NCBI GenBank assembly: GCA_965197795.1
Contig: OZ240228.1
Location: forward strand, 1,984,001-2,048,000
DNA from: WHTK01 sp965197795
GTDB lineage: Bacteria; Chloroflexota; Dehalococcoidia; DSTF01; WHTK01
Reading direction: 5' to 3'
DNA length: 64,000 bases
Shown here in pieces: positions 16,239-25,394 of the stretch. The first letter of the stretch is position 1. Every line of letters starts with the position of its first letter. A model generated the notes under the pieces. It was given only the letters and a program-made list of their open reading frames with translations. It did not search any database and was not told where the DNA came from. Both the position numbers and the translations under genes were made by a program.

Positions 16239-18644
16239 CTAACGAGCGCTGCCGACATGAACGAGCGAGTAATCACCGCGAGGGAACTCGACCCAGAGCG
16301 ACGTACCGTCGGTCTCCAGCCGGACGTCGCCGTTCGCGTCGGTGCGCAGCAACGGGACACCAGCAAGCCGCAGCCGAGTCGTAGGTGAGGGGTGGCCGAA
16401 CATGTTCTCGGCGCCCGCGGAGACGACCGCCAGCGACGGGCCTACGGCGTCGAGAAACCGCTGCGTCGTCGACCCGTCGGAGCCGTGGTGCCCTACCTTG
16501 AGCACCGTCGATCTGACCTCGAAGGGGGCGTTGAGCAGCGCCGCCTCGCCTTCGGCTTCCAGGTCGCCGGTGAGCAGGAAGCTGGCCTGGCGATAAACCA
16601 ATCGCAGTACCACCGAGTTGTTGTTGAGATCGTCTTCGGTCCCGGCCAACGGCTGCGGTGCAGGCGCCAGCACTTCAAGCCGCGCTCCCTGACCAAGCTC
16701 GATCCTCTGGCCGGCTTGCGCCGCGCTGACGGGTACGCCCGCGCGCTCGAGTTCGTCGAGCCAGGCGCGATAGGCCGCCGTTTTGCCGGGCAGCGATCCA
16801 GTCAGCACCGCGCCCACGTCGTAACGTTGCAGCACTTCGACCAGCCCCGAGACGTGATCGTCTTGAGCATGCGTCAACACGACGAGGTCGATGCGGCGCG
16901 TCGAAGCAGGAAGCGCGCGTCCCAGGGCCTGCGTGATGCGCGCCGCCCGGCCCGCCGTCTACCAGGATGCGGTGGCCCGCCGGCGTTTCGATGAGTATTG
17001 CATCGCCTTGACCGACGTCGAGCACGGTGACCCGGAGTCGATCCGAGCCTAGCTGTAGCGCGCTGTACCAGATCAGCGCCGCGGCGACCAGCAGGAGCAG
17101 CGAAAGGCCGAGGGCAGGCTGGAGTTGAAGAGGGCGGCCGCGCTGCGTCACGTCCGAAAGGGAAGGCAGTCGTTGCCGCAGCACAAGAAGTGCGCCACCC
17201 GCTACGAAGTAGGCAGCCACCGTCTCGAGGAGACCGAAGCCCGTGATCTCGAGAGACGCAAAGGGCAGCGCCGCGGCAAAACCGCCGAGGTGAACCAGGC
17301 CCGTCAAGGGAAGGAACGCCACCTCACCCACGAGGCGCCCAAGGCCCGTGTCCACGACGGCCACCAGGGCAGTGATCAGTGAACCGCCCAGCGCCAGAAG
17401 AAATAGCGGCGCAGCAAGGAGGTTGGCGGGAAGTGAAACCAGCGAGATGCGGCCAAAGCTGGCAGCGATTATCGGAATCACCGCGATGCTCGCCGCGGTG
17501 GTGATAGCGATGCTCTTTGAGATCGGCGCTGCAACAGCACCCGGAGTGAAGACCATCCAGGGTTCAACGTAGGCACGGATTCTCTCCGCGAGGAGGATGA
17601 TACCCAGCGTCGCGGCGAAGCTGAGCTGAAACGCCACGTCATCGACGATCAGGGGCCGCCACGCGACGAGGATCGCCGCCGCTAGCGTTATCGCGCCGAA
17701 CGCGCTGCCCGGCCTGCCGGCCAGCGTGGCGCCCAGCATGACGTTCGCCATGAGCGCCGCGCGCAGCACCGATGGAGAAGCGCCGACGAACAGGGCGTAG
17801 AGCAGCACCAGAAGCATCGCGACCGCCGTCGCCGGCTAGCGGCCGATCCATCAGGTGAGGCTGGCAACCACGACAGCCGCGACGATCGCGACGTTCTGCC
17901 CCGAGATCGCCACCAGGTGTGAGATACCGGCACGATTCAGGGCATCCATGACCTCTTGCGGAATGGCGGCTCGCTGGCCCAGCAGGATACCGCGGGCAAG
18001 CGCCGACTCCGGCTCCGGTAGCGAGCGTTCCAGCGCCTCGCCCAGCGGACCGCGTGTCTCGATCAGCAGCCGCGTCGGTTCGCTGCCGGCGTCGCGGCCG
18101 ATTAACTCGATTCGCTCCGGGAAAAGAATCTGCGAATGGACGCCTTGTCGCGCCAGGTACTCGTGGTAATCGAACGCGTCCAGCCTGGGCGCGTCTCGAG
18201 CGTCGCCATTACTTCGAGGACGTCGCCGTACTCGTATTCGGGAAAAGGACGCGTCACGATGAGGACGCGCCCGTCAGCCTCCTGTAAGGCGGCACCGCGC
18301 TGCTGAACGGCATCGACGCGCAGCGTGAACCGCTGCGTCCTGTCACCTTCCTCCGGTTCGTCAACAATGACGCCGCGCAGCGTCGCCGGCTCGTCGCGGC
18401 CGTTCAGCAGCGCGATGCCCCCAGGCTCTGAGGGTGGGACCGCCTCGGCGTAGCGATCGATACCGACGAGGCAGAGCAACACGAAGGCCGCCAACATCGC
18501 CGCTTCCTTGTGCTTTCCCGTGAGCAGTGCGCCGATGCAGATTCCCACGCCGCCCAGCGCCACGATCGGCCATGCGCCGGCGCCGCCAAACGCCGCGAGC
18601 AAGACGCCCGCCAGGAAAGGGACAGCCGCCTGAAACAGGATCAC
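16239..18644 (-). pseudogene. comEC: ComEC/Rec2 DNA-uptake channel, inactivated by frameshifts and stops
   Basis: Three consecutive frames together encode a full ComEC: the N-terminal DUF4131 region (GTG 18644), the competence channel with an SGQNVAIVAA motif and many membrane helices, and a C-terminal metallo-beta-lactamase-like domain (THAQDDHVSGL, then VGHHGSDGS). The continuity is broken by a frameshift near 18185-18190, two in-frame stops (TGA 17853-17851 and TAG 17838-17836) and a frameshift near 16941-16955. Four lesions in one gene make true decay more likely than error. The start overlaps the comEA stop as GTGA. The product normally carries single-stranded DNA across the inner membrane. 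Confidence 0.85.
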
Positions 18645-19201
18645 GGCGTGCTGACAGTCAGCCGATCGCGGATCTGCTCCAGCGTCGCGGCTGGAATGAC
18701 GCGCCGCGTCAGGAGGTCCTCGACGGCTTCGTATGGCCCATCGACGACGCGTGAATCGACGATGCGGCGTGAATACGCCTCACCGATACCGGGAAGCTGG
18801 TCGAGTTGCTCCAGCGTCGCTGCGTTGAGATCGAGCTTCTGGCCGGGGGCCAGTGTTGCGACCGTGGCGGCCACGTCGGAAACGGGACCCGGGACGTCGA
18901 TCTTTTCACCGTCACGCAGCCGCTGCGCCAGGTTGAGCGATTCGGTGTCAGACTTCGGTAGTCCGCCTCCCGCCGCCAGGATCGCGTCCTGGACGCGCGC
19001 GCCGTGCGGCAGCTCGTAAACGCCGGGCGCAGCGACGGCGCCCGCGATGTGCACCAGGACTCTGTCTCCGCTTGTAGGCAAGTCCTGCAGCACCAGCGTC
19101 GGCGGATCGCTTTGGCTCAAATCCCGCACCAGGAGGGCAGCCAGCAGGGCCAGGACCGCCAGTCCCAGGAGGAGAAGCTGGTTGCTTTCAAGCCAGGCCA
19201 C
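18641..19201 (-). CDS. comEA: ComEA-like DNA-binding protein (SLBB plus helix-hairpin-helix)
   Basis: A 186-residue protein. It has an N-terminal membrane anchor (residues about 7-25), a SLBB-type domain (VLVHIAGAVAAPGVYELPHGARV) and C-terminal tandem helix-hairpin-helix motifs (LDLNAATLEQLDQLPGIGEAYSRRIV). ComEA binds incoming double-stranded DNA at the cell surface and passes it to ComEC. The gene is intact although the coupled comEC downstream is broken, so it is either a recent orphan or keeps another use. Confidence 0.9.
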   Translation of the reverse strand: MAWLESNQLLLLGLAVLALLAALLVRDLSQSDPPTLVLQDLPTSGDRVLVHIAGAVAAPGVYELPHGARVQDAILAAGGGLPKSDTESLNLAQRLRDGEKIDVPGPVSDVAATVATLAPGQKLDLNAATLEQLDQLPGIGEAYSRRIVDSRVVDGPYEAVEDLLTRRVIPAATLEQIRDRLTVSTP

Positions 19202-19360
19202 GTTCGGTCCGTCCTCTCGGCGCGCCCGGCGAGCTGGGCCTCGACGCCGCTTATACGAGGTAAGGCGTCATGGCGTCAAGCGTCAGGCCCTACTTTCCGT
19301 AACGAATCGTTGCTATATACTTGGGCCTCAGTTTGCAAACGATAACGAGAGACAGCGCCA

Positions 19361-20281
19361 ATGCGCGGACGTGACCTCCTTTCGATACGGGACATTTCCC
19401 CGGACGAACTCGAAATACTGATCCAGACGGCGCTCTCGATGAAGCGTGATGGCTCGCCGCCATTGCTCGAGGGCAAGACCGCCGCGCTCGTGTTCGAGAA
19501 GCCATCGCTGCGCACGCGCGTCAGCTTCGAGGTCGGCATGAAGCAGCTCGGCGGCAGCGCGATCTACCTCTCGCAAGCCGAGGTCGGATTGGGGCAGCGC
19601 GAGCCTGTCGAAGACGTAGCGCGCGTACTGAGCCGCTACGTCTCGGCCATTGTGGCGCGCACCTACGAGCAAGAGACGCTGGTCAGCCTCGCGGCCGCTG
19701 CTGACGTACCGGTGGTCAACGCGCTATCGGACGATGAACACCCCTGCCAGGCGCTTGCCGACCTGTTGACCGTGCGAGAGCAAAAAGGAAAGCTCGCCGG
19801 CGTCCGCATCGCCTACATCGGTGACGGCAACAACGTATCGGCCTCGCTCGCGATGGCGGCCGGGCTCGCGGGTGCCGAGTTCGTCATCGCCTCGCCGCCC
19901 GAATACTCGTTGCCAACGACAGTCCTCGACGAGGCGCATCAATGGGCGCGACGCACCGGCGGCGGCGTCGAAACGGCGGCGAGCCCGGAGGACGCGGTCC
20001 GCGGCGCCGATGTCGTCTACACGGACGTCTGGACCTCAATGGGACAGGAATCGGAGCGGCGTCAACGCCTGGAGGCTTTTCAGGGCTATCAGGTCGACGC
20101 TGAGCTGATGTCGCTGGCCAAACCGGACGCGATCTTCATGCACGACCTGCCGGCCCATCGCGGCGAGGAGATCACGCACGACGTGCTCGAAGGTCCGCAG
20201 TCGGTCGTCTTTCAGCAGGCTGAGAACCGGTTGCACGCCCAAAAGGCCCTCCTGGCCGCCATCATGGCCGAGGATCTGTAA
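19361..20281 (+). CDS. argF: Ornithine carbamoyltransferase
   Basis: Makes citrulline from ornithine and carbamoyl phosphate in arginine synthesis. At 306 residues it has the carbamoyl-phosphate motif SLRTR (about residue 49), HPCQ (about residue 127) and the ornithine-side loop. The loop reads HDLPAHRG (about residue 260) where most enzymes have HCLPAHRG. Other family residues are in place, so the call is firm. It stands alone as an arg gene here and is followed after six bases by cdaA. No ArgR site was identified in the 160-bp upstream gap. Confidence 0.93.
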   Translation: MRGRDLLSIRDISPDELEILIQTALSMKRDGSPPLLEGKTAALVFEKPSLRTRVSFEVGMKQLGGSAIYLSQAEVGLGQREPVEDVARVLSRYVSAIVARTYEQETLVSLAAAADVPVVNALSDDEHPCQALADLLTVREQKGKLAGVRIAYIGDGNNVSASLAMAAGLAGAEFVIASPPEYSLPTTVLDEAHQWARRTGGGVETAASPEDAVRGADVVYTDVWTSMGQESERRQRLEAFQGYQVDAELMSLAKPDAIFMHDLPAHRGEEITHDVLEGPQSVVFQQAENRLHAQKALLAAIMAEDL

Positions 20282-20286
20282 CCGCG

Positions 20287-21105
20287 ATGGGCGATTTCGT
20301 TAACGAGACGTGGGACACGCTGCAGCTCCTGGACGGAGCGGCGGCTCTCGACATCTTCATCATCGCGGCGATCATCTTCTCGCTGCTCATGGTGCTGCGA
20401 GGCACGACGGCGATCACGTTGCTGCGCGGCGGTGGAGTGATCATCCTGGCGCTCTTCCTGCTGGGACGCATCCTCGAGCTCAGCGTCGTTAACTTTCTCG
20501 TGCGCAACGCGCTGCCGGTGCTGGCGCTGGGCGTGATCGTGATCTTCCAGCCTGAGATCAGGCGCACGCTGGAACGAGCTGGTCGCACCAGCATGCGCCG
20601 CTGGCTGCTCAACTCCAGCGAAGAAGCCGTGCTGGACGAGATCTCAACCGCCGTCATCGAGATGGCCCGCAACCGCCACGGCGCGATTATCGTGATCGAG
20701 CGGGGAACCGGCCTGGAGGAGTTCACGGAAACAGGCGTCCATCTAGACGCGGAGCTCAACGCCCGGCTACTGCAGAGCATCTTCTTCCCCAACTCGTCCC
20801 TGCACGACAAGGCGGTGATCATCCACGAACAGCGTGTCGTGGCCGCGTCGTGCACGCTGCCGCTCTCCATGGGGTCGGGCACCGGGCGCATGGGTACGCG
20901 TCACCGTGCGGCCCTCGGGGTCAGCGAGCAGACCGACGCGGTCGCGGTGGTTGTATCCGAGGAGACGGGCGGAATCTCGATCGCCTCCGAAGGGCGGCTG
21001 ATCCCGCTACGAGACGAGACGCGAGTCCGCTCGACACTGGAAGCGCTGCTGGTCTCGCGTCGTGCCAACCTTCAACCCGCCGCGCCGCGACAGCAGGTAG
21101 GGTAG
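20287..21105 (+). CDS. cdaA: Diadenylate cyclase CdaA
   Basis: A membrane-bound enzyme making cyclic di-AMP. The first 100 residues hold three hydrophobic helices. The DAC domain follows, with the RHR motif (GTRHRAALG, about residue 205) and the SEETGGISIA segment. The usual DGA catalytic motif reads DKA (LHDKAVIIH, about residue 174), an unexpected Lys for Gly. At 272 residues the length is normal. It is followed by cdaR, its usual regulator partner, eleven bases downstream. Confidence 0.92.
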   Translation: MGDFVNETWDTLQLLDGAAALDIFIIAAIIFSLLMVLRGTTAITLLRGGGVIILALFLLGRILELSVVNFLVRNALPVLALGVIVIFQPEIRRTLERAGRTSMRRWLLNSSEEAVLDEISTAVIEMARNRHGAIIVIERGTGLEEFTETGVHLDAELNARLLQSIFFPNSSLHDKAVIIHEQRVVAASCTLPLSMGSGTGRMGTRHRAALGVSEQTDAVAVVVSEETGGISIASEGRLIPLRDETRVRSTLEALLVSRRANLQPAAPRQQVG

Positions 21106-21115
21106 GCGGCCGTCG

Positions 21116-22324
21116 ATGCCTGCAGCATGGCGCCGCACTGCCACGCCGATCGCCCTCGCGCTGGTCTCACTCCTGGCCGCGATCGCCTTGTGGGTGGCGG
21201 TCACCGACGCGGAGAACCCGCGCAACGCCTACGAATACGGCGGCGGGCTGATAGTCAACCCGGTAAACGTGGCTCAGGGCCTTGCGATCGCCGGCCTGAG
21301 CGAGAACGTCGTCTTCATCCGGGTGCGCGCGACGGAGGAAGCCTTCAGCGAGCTGACGACAGCGGACTTCGTGGCCGAGGTAAACATGTCGGGCGAGCGC
21401 CAGGACACGTCTAACAAGGCGGTCTCGGTGCGGGTAGCGGGACGCGACGACATCGAGATCATCGATGTCTCACCATCGACAGTCCAGGTCCTGCTCGACG
21501 ACGAAGCATCGAAGCAGGTGCCCGTGCAGATCAACCGTCTGGGCGCAACGCCGCAGGGCGTCATAGTGGCATCTATCGAGACGAACCCGACGACGGTCAC
21601 GGTCACCGGCGCCGCCAGCCTGATCAACCGCGTCGAAAGCGCCTCCGCCGACATCAATCTGACCGGCCTGCGCGTCAACCAGGAGCAGCAGTTCGTCCTG
21701 ACGGCTCGCGACTCCAGCAGCGTAGATCTGCGTCCGTTGGGGATCGAACCGAGCACGGCAGACGTGCGGGTCACGGTCACCCTGACCGATGTTTCGCGCT
21801 CGGTCCCGGTGACGCTGCGCACCCGCGGCAAGGTGGCCGAGGGCTACAACTTGACCTCATTTAGCCTGGACCAAAACTCCGTGACGATCGAAGGGCCAGT
21901 CCAAGTTGTCCAGGCGCTGACCAGCATCGATACGGAAGAATTTGACCTCACTGGATTCAGCTCGGACCAGACGCGCTCGGTCAGGCTTCGGCTTCCCACC
22001 GGCGTCACCAGCCAGCGCGAGTCCGTGAATGTCACGTTCACCATTGAGCCCACGATTGCTGACTGGACGCTGTTCATCGCTCCGGCCGCGGAGAACGTGC
22101 CAGAAGGCCTCCAGGTCGTATTCCAGAACGCCGCGATCACGGTTGTAATCCGCGGCGAACTGCCGATTCTGAATCGCCTGGCGCCGGGAGCCATCCGGGC
22201 CGTGGTAGACGTGACCGAGCTACCGGAAGGCGCCCACCTACTCGAACCGGAGATCCAGCTTCCCGAGGAGATCAGCCTGGTGTCCCAGGCGCCTCAGGAG
22301 ATCGTCGTGGTGCTGCAGCCATGA
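21116..22324 (+). CDS. cdaR: YbbR-repeat protein, CdaA regulator-like
   Basis: A 402-residue protein with an N-terminal signal anchor (IALALVSLLAAIALWVAVT) and a series of extracytoplasmic beta-rich YbbR repeats (for example KQVPVQINRLG, then SVPVTLRTRGK). In Firmicutes the partner CdaR binds and tunes CdaA, and the direct cdaA-cdaR order here supports the same role. The stop overlaps the der start (ATGA). Confidence 0.88.
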   Translation: MPAAWRRTATPIALALVSLLAAIALWVAVTDAENPRNAYEYGGGLIVNPVNVAQGLAIAGLSENVVFIRVRATEEAFSELTTADFVAEVNMSGERQDTSNKAVSVRVAGRDDIEIIDVSPSTVQVLLDDEASKQVPVQINRLGATPQGVIVASIETNPTTVTVTGAASLINRVESASADINLTGLRVNQEQQFVLTARDSSSVDLRPLGIEPSTADVRVTVTLTDVSRSVPVTLRTRGKVAEGYNLTSFSLDQNSVTIEGPVQVVQALTSIDTEEFDLTGFSSDQTRSVRLRLPTGVTSQRESVNVTFTIEPTIADWTLFIAPAAENVPEGLQVVFQNAAITVVIRGELPILNRLAPGAIRAVVDVTELPEGAHLLEPEIQLPEEISLVSQAPQEIVVVLQP

Positions 22325-23730
22325 ACCTTAAGCCAGTCGTCGCGCTGGTGGGCCGGCCCAACGTCGGCAAGTCGGCGTTATTCAATCGCATGACGGGCGA
22401 GCGGCGGGCCATCGTGGAGGAGATTCCCGGCACGACGCGGGACCGTCTCGTCGGCGAGGTGGAGTGGCGGGGCCGCGCGTTCGACCTCATCGACACCGGC
22501 GGCCTAGCTGAACCGACCAGCGTGCAGGGCTCCGGCGCTTACATGGACGCCATCAGATCGCAAGTCGAGGCCGCCGTCGAGGATGCGACGCTGCTGCTCT
22601 TCGTCGTCGACACCAAAGACGGCAGCACGTCCGCGGATCACGAGGTCGCCGAACTGCTACGGCGCTCCGGCAAGCCGTTCATCCTCATTGCCAACAAGGC
22701 GGACAACCAGCGGCGCAGCGACGAAGCGTCAGAGTTCTACGAGCTCGGACTAGGCGAACCGCAGCCGGTCAGCGCGATCAACGGCGCCGGCGTCGGCGAG
22801 CTGCTGGACCTGATTAGCGATCTTCTGCCGGACCTACCCGAGATCGACGAATCGGGCACGCCAGCCGGCCCTCGCGTCGCGATCATCGGCCGGCCCAATG
22901 TCGGTAAGTCGGCGCTGGTCAATTCGCTGTTAGGCCAGGAGCGAGTGATCGTCAGCGAGATCGCCGGCACGACACGGGACGCTATCGACACGCCCTTCGA
23001 ATACGAAGGCGAGCAGATGACCCTGATCGATACGGCTGGCATACGGCGTCCGGGAAGAATCGAGGGGTCGATCGAGCACTACAGCGTGCTGCGTTCTCGC
23101 GAGGCGGTAAGGCGGGCCGACGTGGCCGTCGTCGTCTTCGACGCCACGCTGCGGCTGCGAGCGCAGGACCTGCACATCATGAGCATCGCGCTGGAAGAAT
23201 CGACCGGCCTGGTGATGTGCGCCAACAAATGGGACTTGATCAGAGAAACCTGGGACGAGGTCAAGTTCCGTAACGGCATGCACCGGCGGCTGCGTTTTGC
23301 CACCTGGGCGCCGATTACCGTCGTCTCAGCCCTCGAGCGCACGGGGCTCGATGAGCTGATGACGGAGGTGCACGCCGCCGGGGAGGAGCGCAGGCGACGC
23401 GTCCAGACCAGCGAGCTGAACGCCATCGTGCGAGGCGCCCTGGCACGACGCCCGCCGACCTTGACGGGCCGCAAGCGGCTCAAGCTGCTTTACGTGACCC
23501 AGGCACGCACGGAACCGCCGACCTTCGTCTTCTTCGTCAATGACGCGTCTCTGGTCTCACCAACCTACAAGCGCTACCTGGAAAACGCACTGCGGCGCTT
23601 CTTCGGCTATCGCGGCGCCGGCCTGAGGTTGATCTTCCGCACGCGCGGCGAGGATGACGTCGAGGCCGAGCAGCGCCGCGAGCGCGGTGAGCGCCTTCCG
23701 CGGCGGCGGACCAGCCGGGCGGCGAGGTAG
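22321..23730 (+). CDS. der: Ribosome-associated GTPase Der (EngA)
   Basis: A 469-residue double GTPase needed for 50S subunit assembly. Two complete G domains are seen. G1 loops are GRPNVGKSALF at residues about 9 and 181, with DTGG/DTAG G3 motifs and NKAD/NKWD G4 motifs. A C-terminal KH-like domain (residues about 355-445) follows, then a basic tail rich in Arg. It is an essential gene in bacteria and is intact here. It is coupled to cdaR and followed by plsY. Confidence 0.97.
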   Translation: MNLKPVVALVGRPNVGKSALFNRMTGERRAIVEEIPGTTRDRLVGEVEWRGRAFDLIDTGGLAEPTSVQGSGAYMDAIRSQVEAAVEDATLLLFVVDTKDGSTSADHEVAELLRRSGKPFILIANKADNQRRSDEASEFYELGLGEPQPVSAINGAGVGELLDLISDLLPDLPEIDESGTPAGPRVAIIGRPNVGKSALVNSLLGQERVIVSEIAGTTRDAIDTPFEYEGEQMTLIDTAGIRRPGRIEGSIEHYSVLRSREAVRRADVAVVVFDATLRLRAQDLHIMSIALEESTGLVMCANKWDLIRETWDEVKFRNGMHRRLRFATWAPITVVSALERTGLDELMTEVHAAGEERRRRVQTSELNAIVRGALARRPPTLTGRKRLKLLYVTQARTEPPTFVFFVNDASLVSPTYKRYLENALRRFFGYRGAGLRLIFRTRGEDDVEAEQRRERGERLPRRRTSRAAR

Positions 23731-23735
23731 AGGAC

Positions 23736-24353
23736 GTGGAGATTCTCGCTGCCGTGGTGATCGGCTACCTTCTCGGCTCGATTCCCATGGCCCTCATCGC
23801 GGGCAGATTGGCCGGCGGCGTCGACGTGCGCGACCATGGCAGCGGCAAGACGGGCTTCACGAACAGCCTGCGGGTCCTCGGAATGCGCCGCTCCCTGCCC
23901 GTCTTCATCGGCGACTACGGCAAGGGGCTGGCGGCGGCACTCGTGCCCTTTATCTGGAACGACGATCCGTGGGCTCGCGCCGCGGGCGGGCTGGCGGCGG
24001 TTTGTGGACACGTCTGGCCCGTGTTTGCGGGCTTCCGTGGCGGTCGCGGCGTCCTGACCGGGGCGGGGGCGCTCAGCGGCCTCAGCCCGCTCGCCGTGCT
24101 TATCGTGCTGCCGATCGCCGGCGCGACGTTGAAGCTGACGCGCTACATGTCGCTGACCTCGATGGGCGCCGCGGCCCTCGCCGGCATCAGCTTCGCGGCC
24201 TTCGCGGCGACGGGCCTGCACCCCTGGGCCTTCGCCGCTGTCGCCGTCGCGGGTGGCCTCTTGACCATCGTGCTGCACCACGACAACATCCGGCGTCTGA
24301 TCGCCGGCACCGAGCGCCGAATTGGCGAACGGGTCGAGACGCAAGAGGCCTAG
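23736..24353 (+). CDS. plsY: Acyl-phosphate:glycerol-3-phosphate acyltransferase PlsY
   Basis: A 205-residue inner-membrane enzyme that starts phospholipid synthesis by acylating glycerol-3-phosphate. It shows the three active-site loops: GSIP near the start, GSGKTGFTN (a variant of GSGNPGATN) and GHVWPVFAGFRGGRG, with HHDNIRRLI near the end. There are five or so membrane helices. The start is GTG 23736 with a GAGG-type site. It directly abuts gpsA, which makes its substrate. Confidence 0.93.
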   Translation: MEILAAVVIGYLLGSIPMALIAGRLAGGVDVRDHGSGKTGFTNSLRVLGMRRSLPVFIGDYGKGLAAALVPFIWNDDPWARAAGGLAAVCGHVWPVFAGFRGGRGVLTGAGALSGLSPLAVLIVLPIAGATLKLTRYMSLTSMGAAALAGISFAAFAATGLHPWAFAAVAVAGGLLTIVLHHDNIRRLIAGTERRIGERVETQEA

Positions 24354-25349
24354 ATGGCGCGAGTGGCGGTCGTAGGCACGACGAGCTGGGGGACTACCCT
24401 GGCGGCGCTCCTGGCGCGCAACGGCAGCGAGGTTAGCCTCATGGCTCGCAGCGTCGCCGAGGCCGACTTAATCAATACGGCGCGTGAGAATCCTCGTCAC
24501 CGTCCCGGGTTCAAGCTTCCCGAGGACGTGACGGCGACGATCGACCTGAAGGCCGTGGCCAGCGCCGACTTCGTCCTTCTGGCGGTGCCGTCCGCGGGTC
24601 TGCGCACCAACCTGGTGCGTCTCGCGCCAGCCATTTCGGCGGCAGCTAGCGTCGTCAGCGCGACCAAAGGCATCGAGGCCGAGGGATGCCTTCGCATGTC
24701 GGAGGTGATCGAGAGCTTTGGTATCGAACCGGCCCGCGTCCTGGTGCTATCGGGCCCGAACTTCGCCGGCGAGATCGCAGCCGGCCTGCCTGCCGCCACG
24801 GTCGTCGCCGGCCGAGACGAAGGGCGCGCGCAAGAGATGCAGGCGCTGCTCAACGGACCGTCGTTTCGCGTCTACACCAGCGGCGACCCGGTTGGTGTCG
24901 AGCTGTGCGGCGCGCTGAAGAACGTCATCGCCATCGCTTGCGGCATGTCGGACGGCCTCGGCTACGGCGAGAACGCCAAGGCGGCACTGATCACGCGTGG
25001 CCTGGCCGAGATCACGCGCCTGGGCGTCGCGTGCGGCGCGCAACCCCTGACGTTCCTCGGGCTCGCCGGCATCGGGGACCTGGTGCTGACCTGCGAGGGC
25101 AACCAGTCGCGCAATCGGCGTCTCGGCCTGGCGTTGGCGCAGGAAATGGCCCTGGACGAAGCGCTGGAGTCGATCGAGGGCGTCGTCGAAGGGGTGAGCA
25201 CCGCGCGCTCGGTGCCGCAGCTGGCACGCCGTTTCGGGGTTGAGATGCCGATCTGCGAGTCGCTTCATGCGGTGCTTTTCGACGGTAAGGCAGTCGTTGA
25301 AGCCGGCCGGGAGCTGATGGCGCGAGCAGCAAGGCCGGAGCGCGACTGA
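24354..25349 (+). CDS. gpsA: Glycerol-3-phosphate dehydrogenase [NAD(P)+]
   Basis: A 331-residue cytosolic enzyme reducing dihydroxyacetone phosphate to glycerol-3-phosphate for phospholipids. The N-terminal nucleotide loop reads GTTSWGTTLA instead of the common GxGSWGTALA. The catalytic Lys region (ELCGALKNVIAIACGMSDGLGYGENAKAALITRGL) and GIGDLVLTC motif are complete. The ATG follows the plsY stop with no gap, matching the pathway order. Confidence 0.95.
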   Translation: MARVAVVGTTSWGTTLAALLARNGSEVSLMARSVAEADLINTARENPRHRPGFKLPEDVTATIDLKAVASADFVLLAVPSAGLRTNLVRLAPAISAAASVVSATKGIEAEGCLRMSEVIESFGIEPARVLVLSGPNFAGEIAAGLPAATVVAGRDEGRAQEMQALLNGPSFRVYTSGDPVGVELCGALKNVIAIACGMSDGLGYGENAKAALITRGLAEITRLGVACGAQPLTFLGLAGIGDLVLTCEGNQSRNRRLGLALAQEMALDEALESIEGVVEGVSTARSVPQLARRFGVEMPICESLHAVLFDGKAVVEAGRELMARAARPERD

Positions 25350-25394
25350 GCTCAGTTTGACACTCTACAGAGCCGCTGATTAGATAAGAGAGAA

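Noticed and set aside
17836..17853. In-frame TGA in comEC as a selenocysteine codon
   Set aside because: It is followed five codons later by TAG and sits in a membrane segment of a gene with two further frameshifts; no SECIS-like hairpin was seen.
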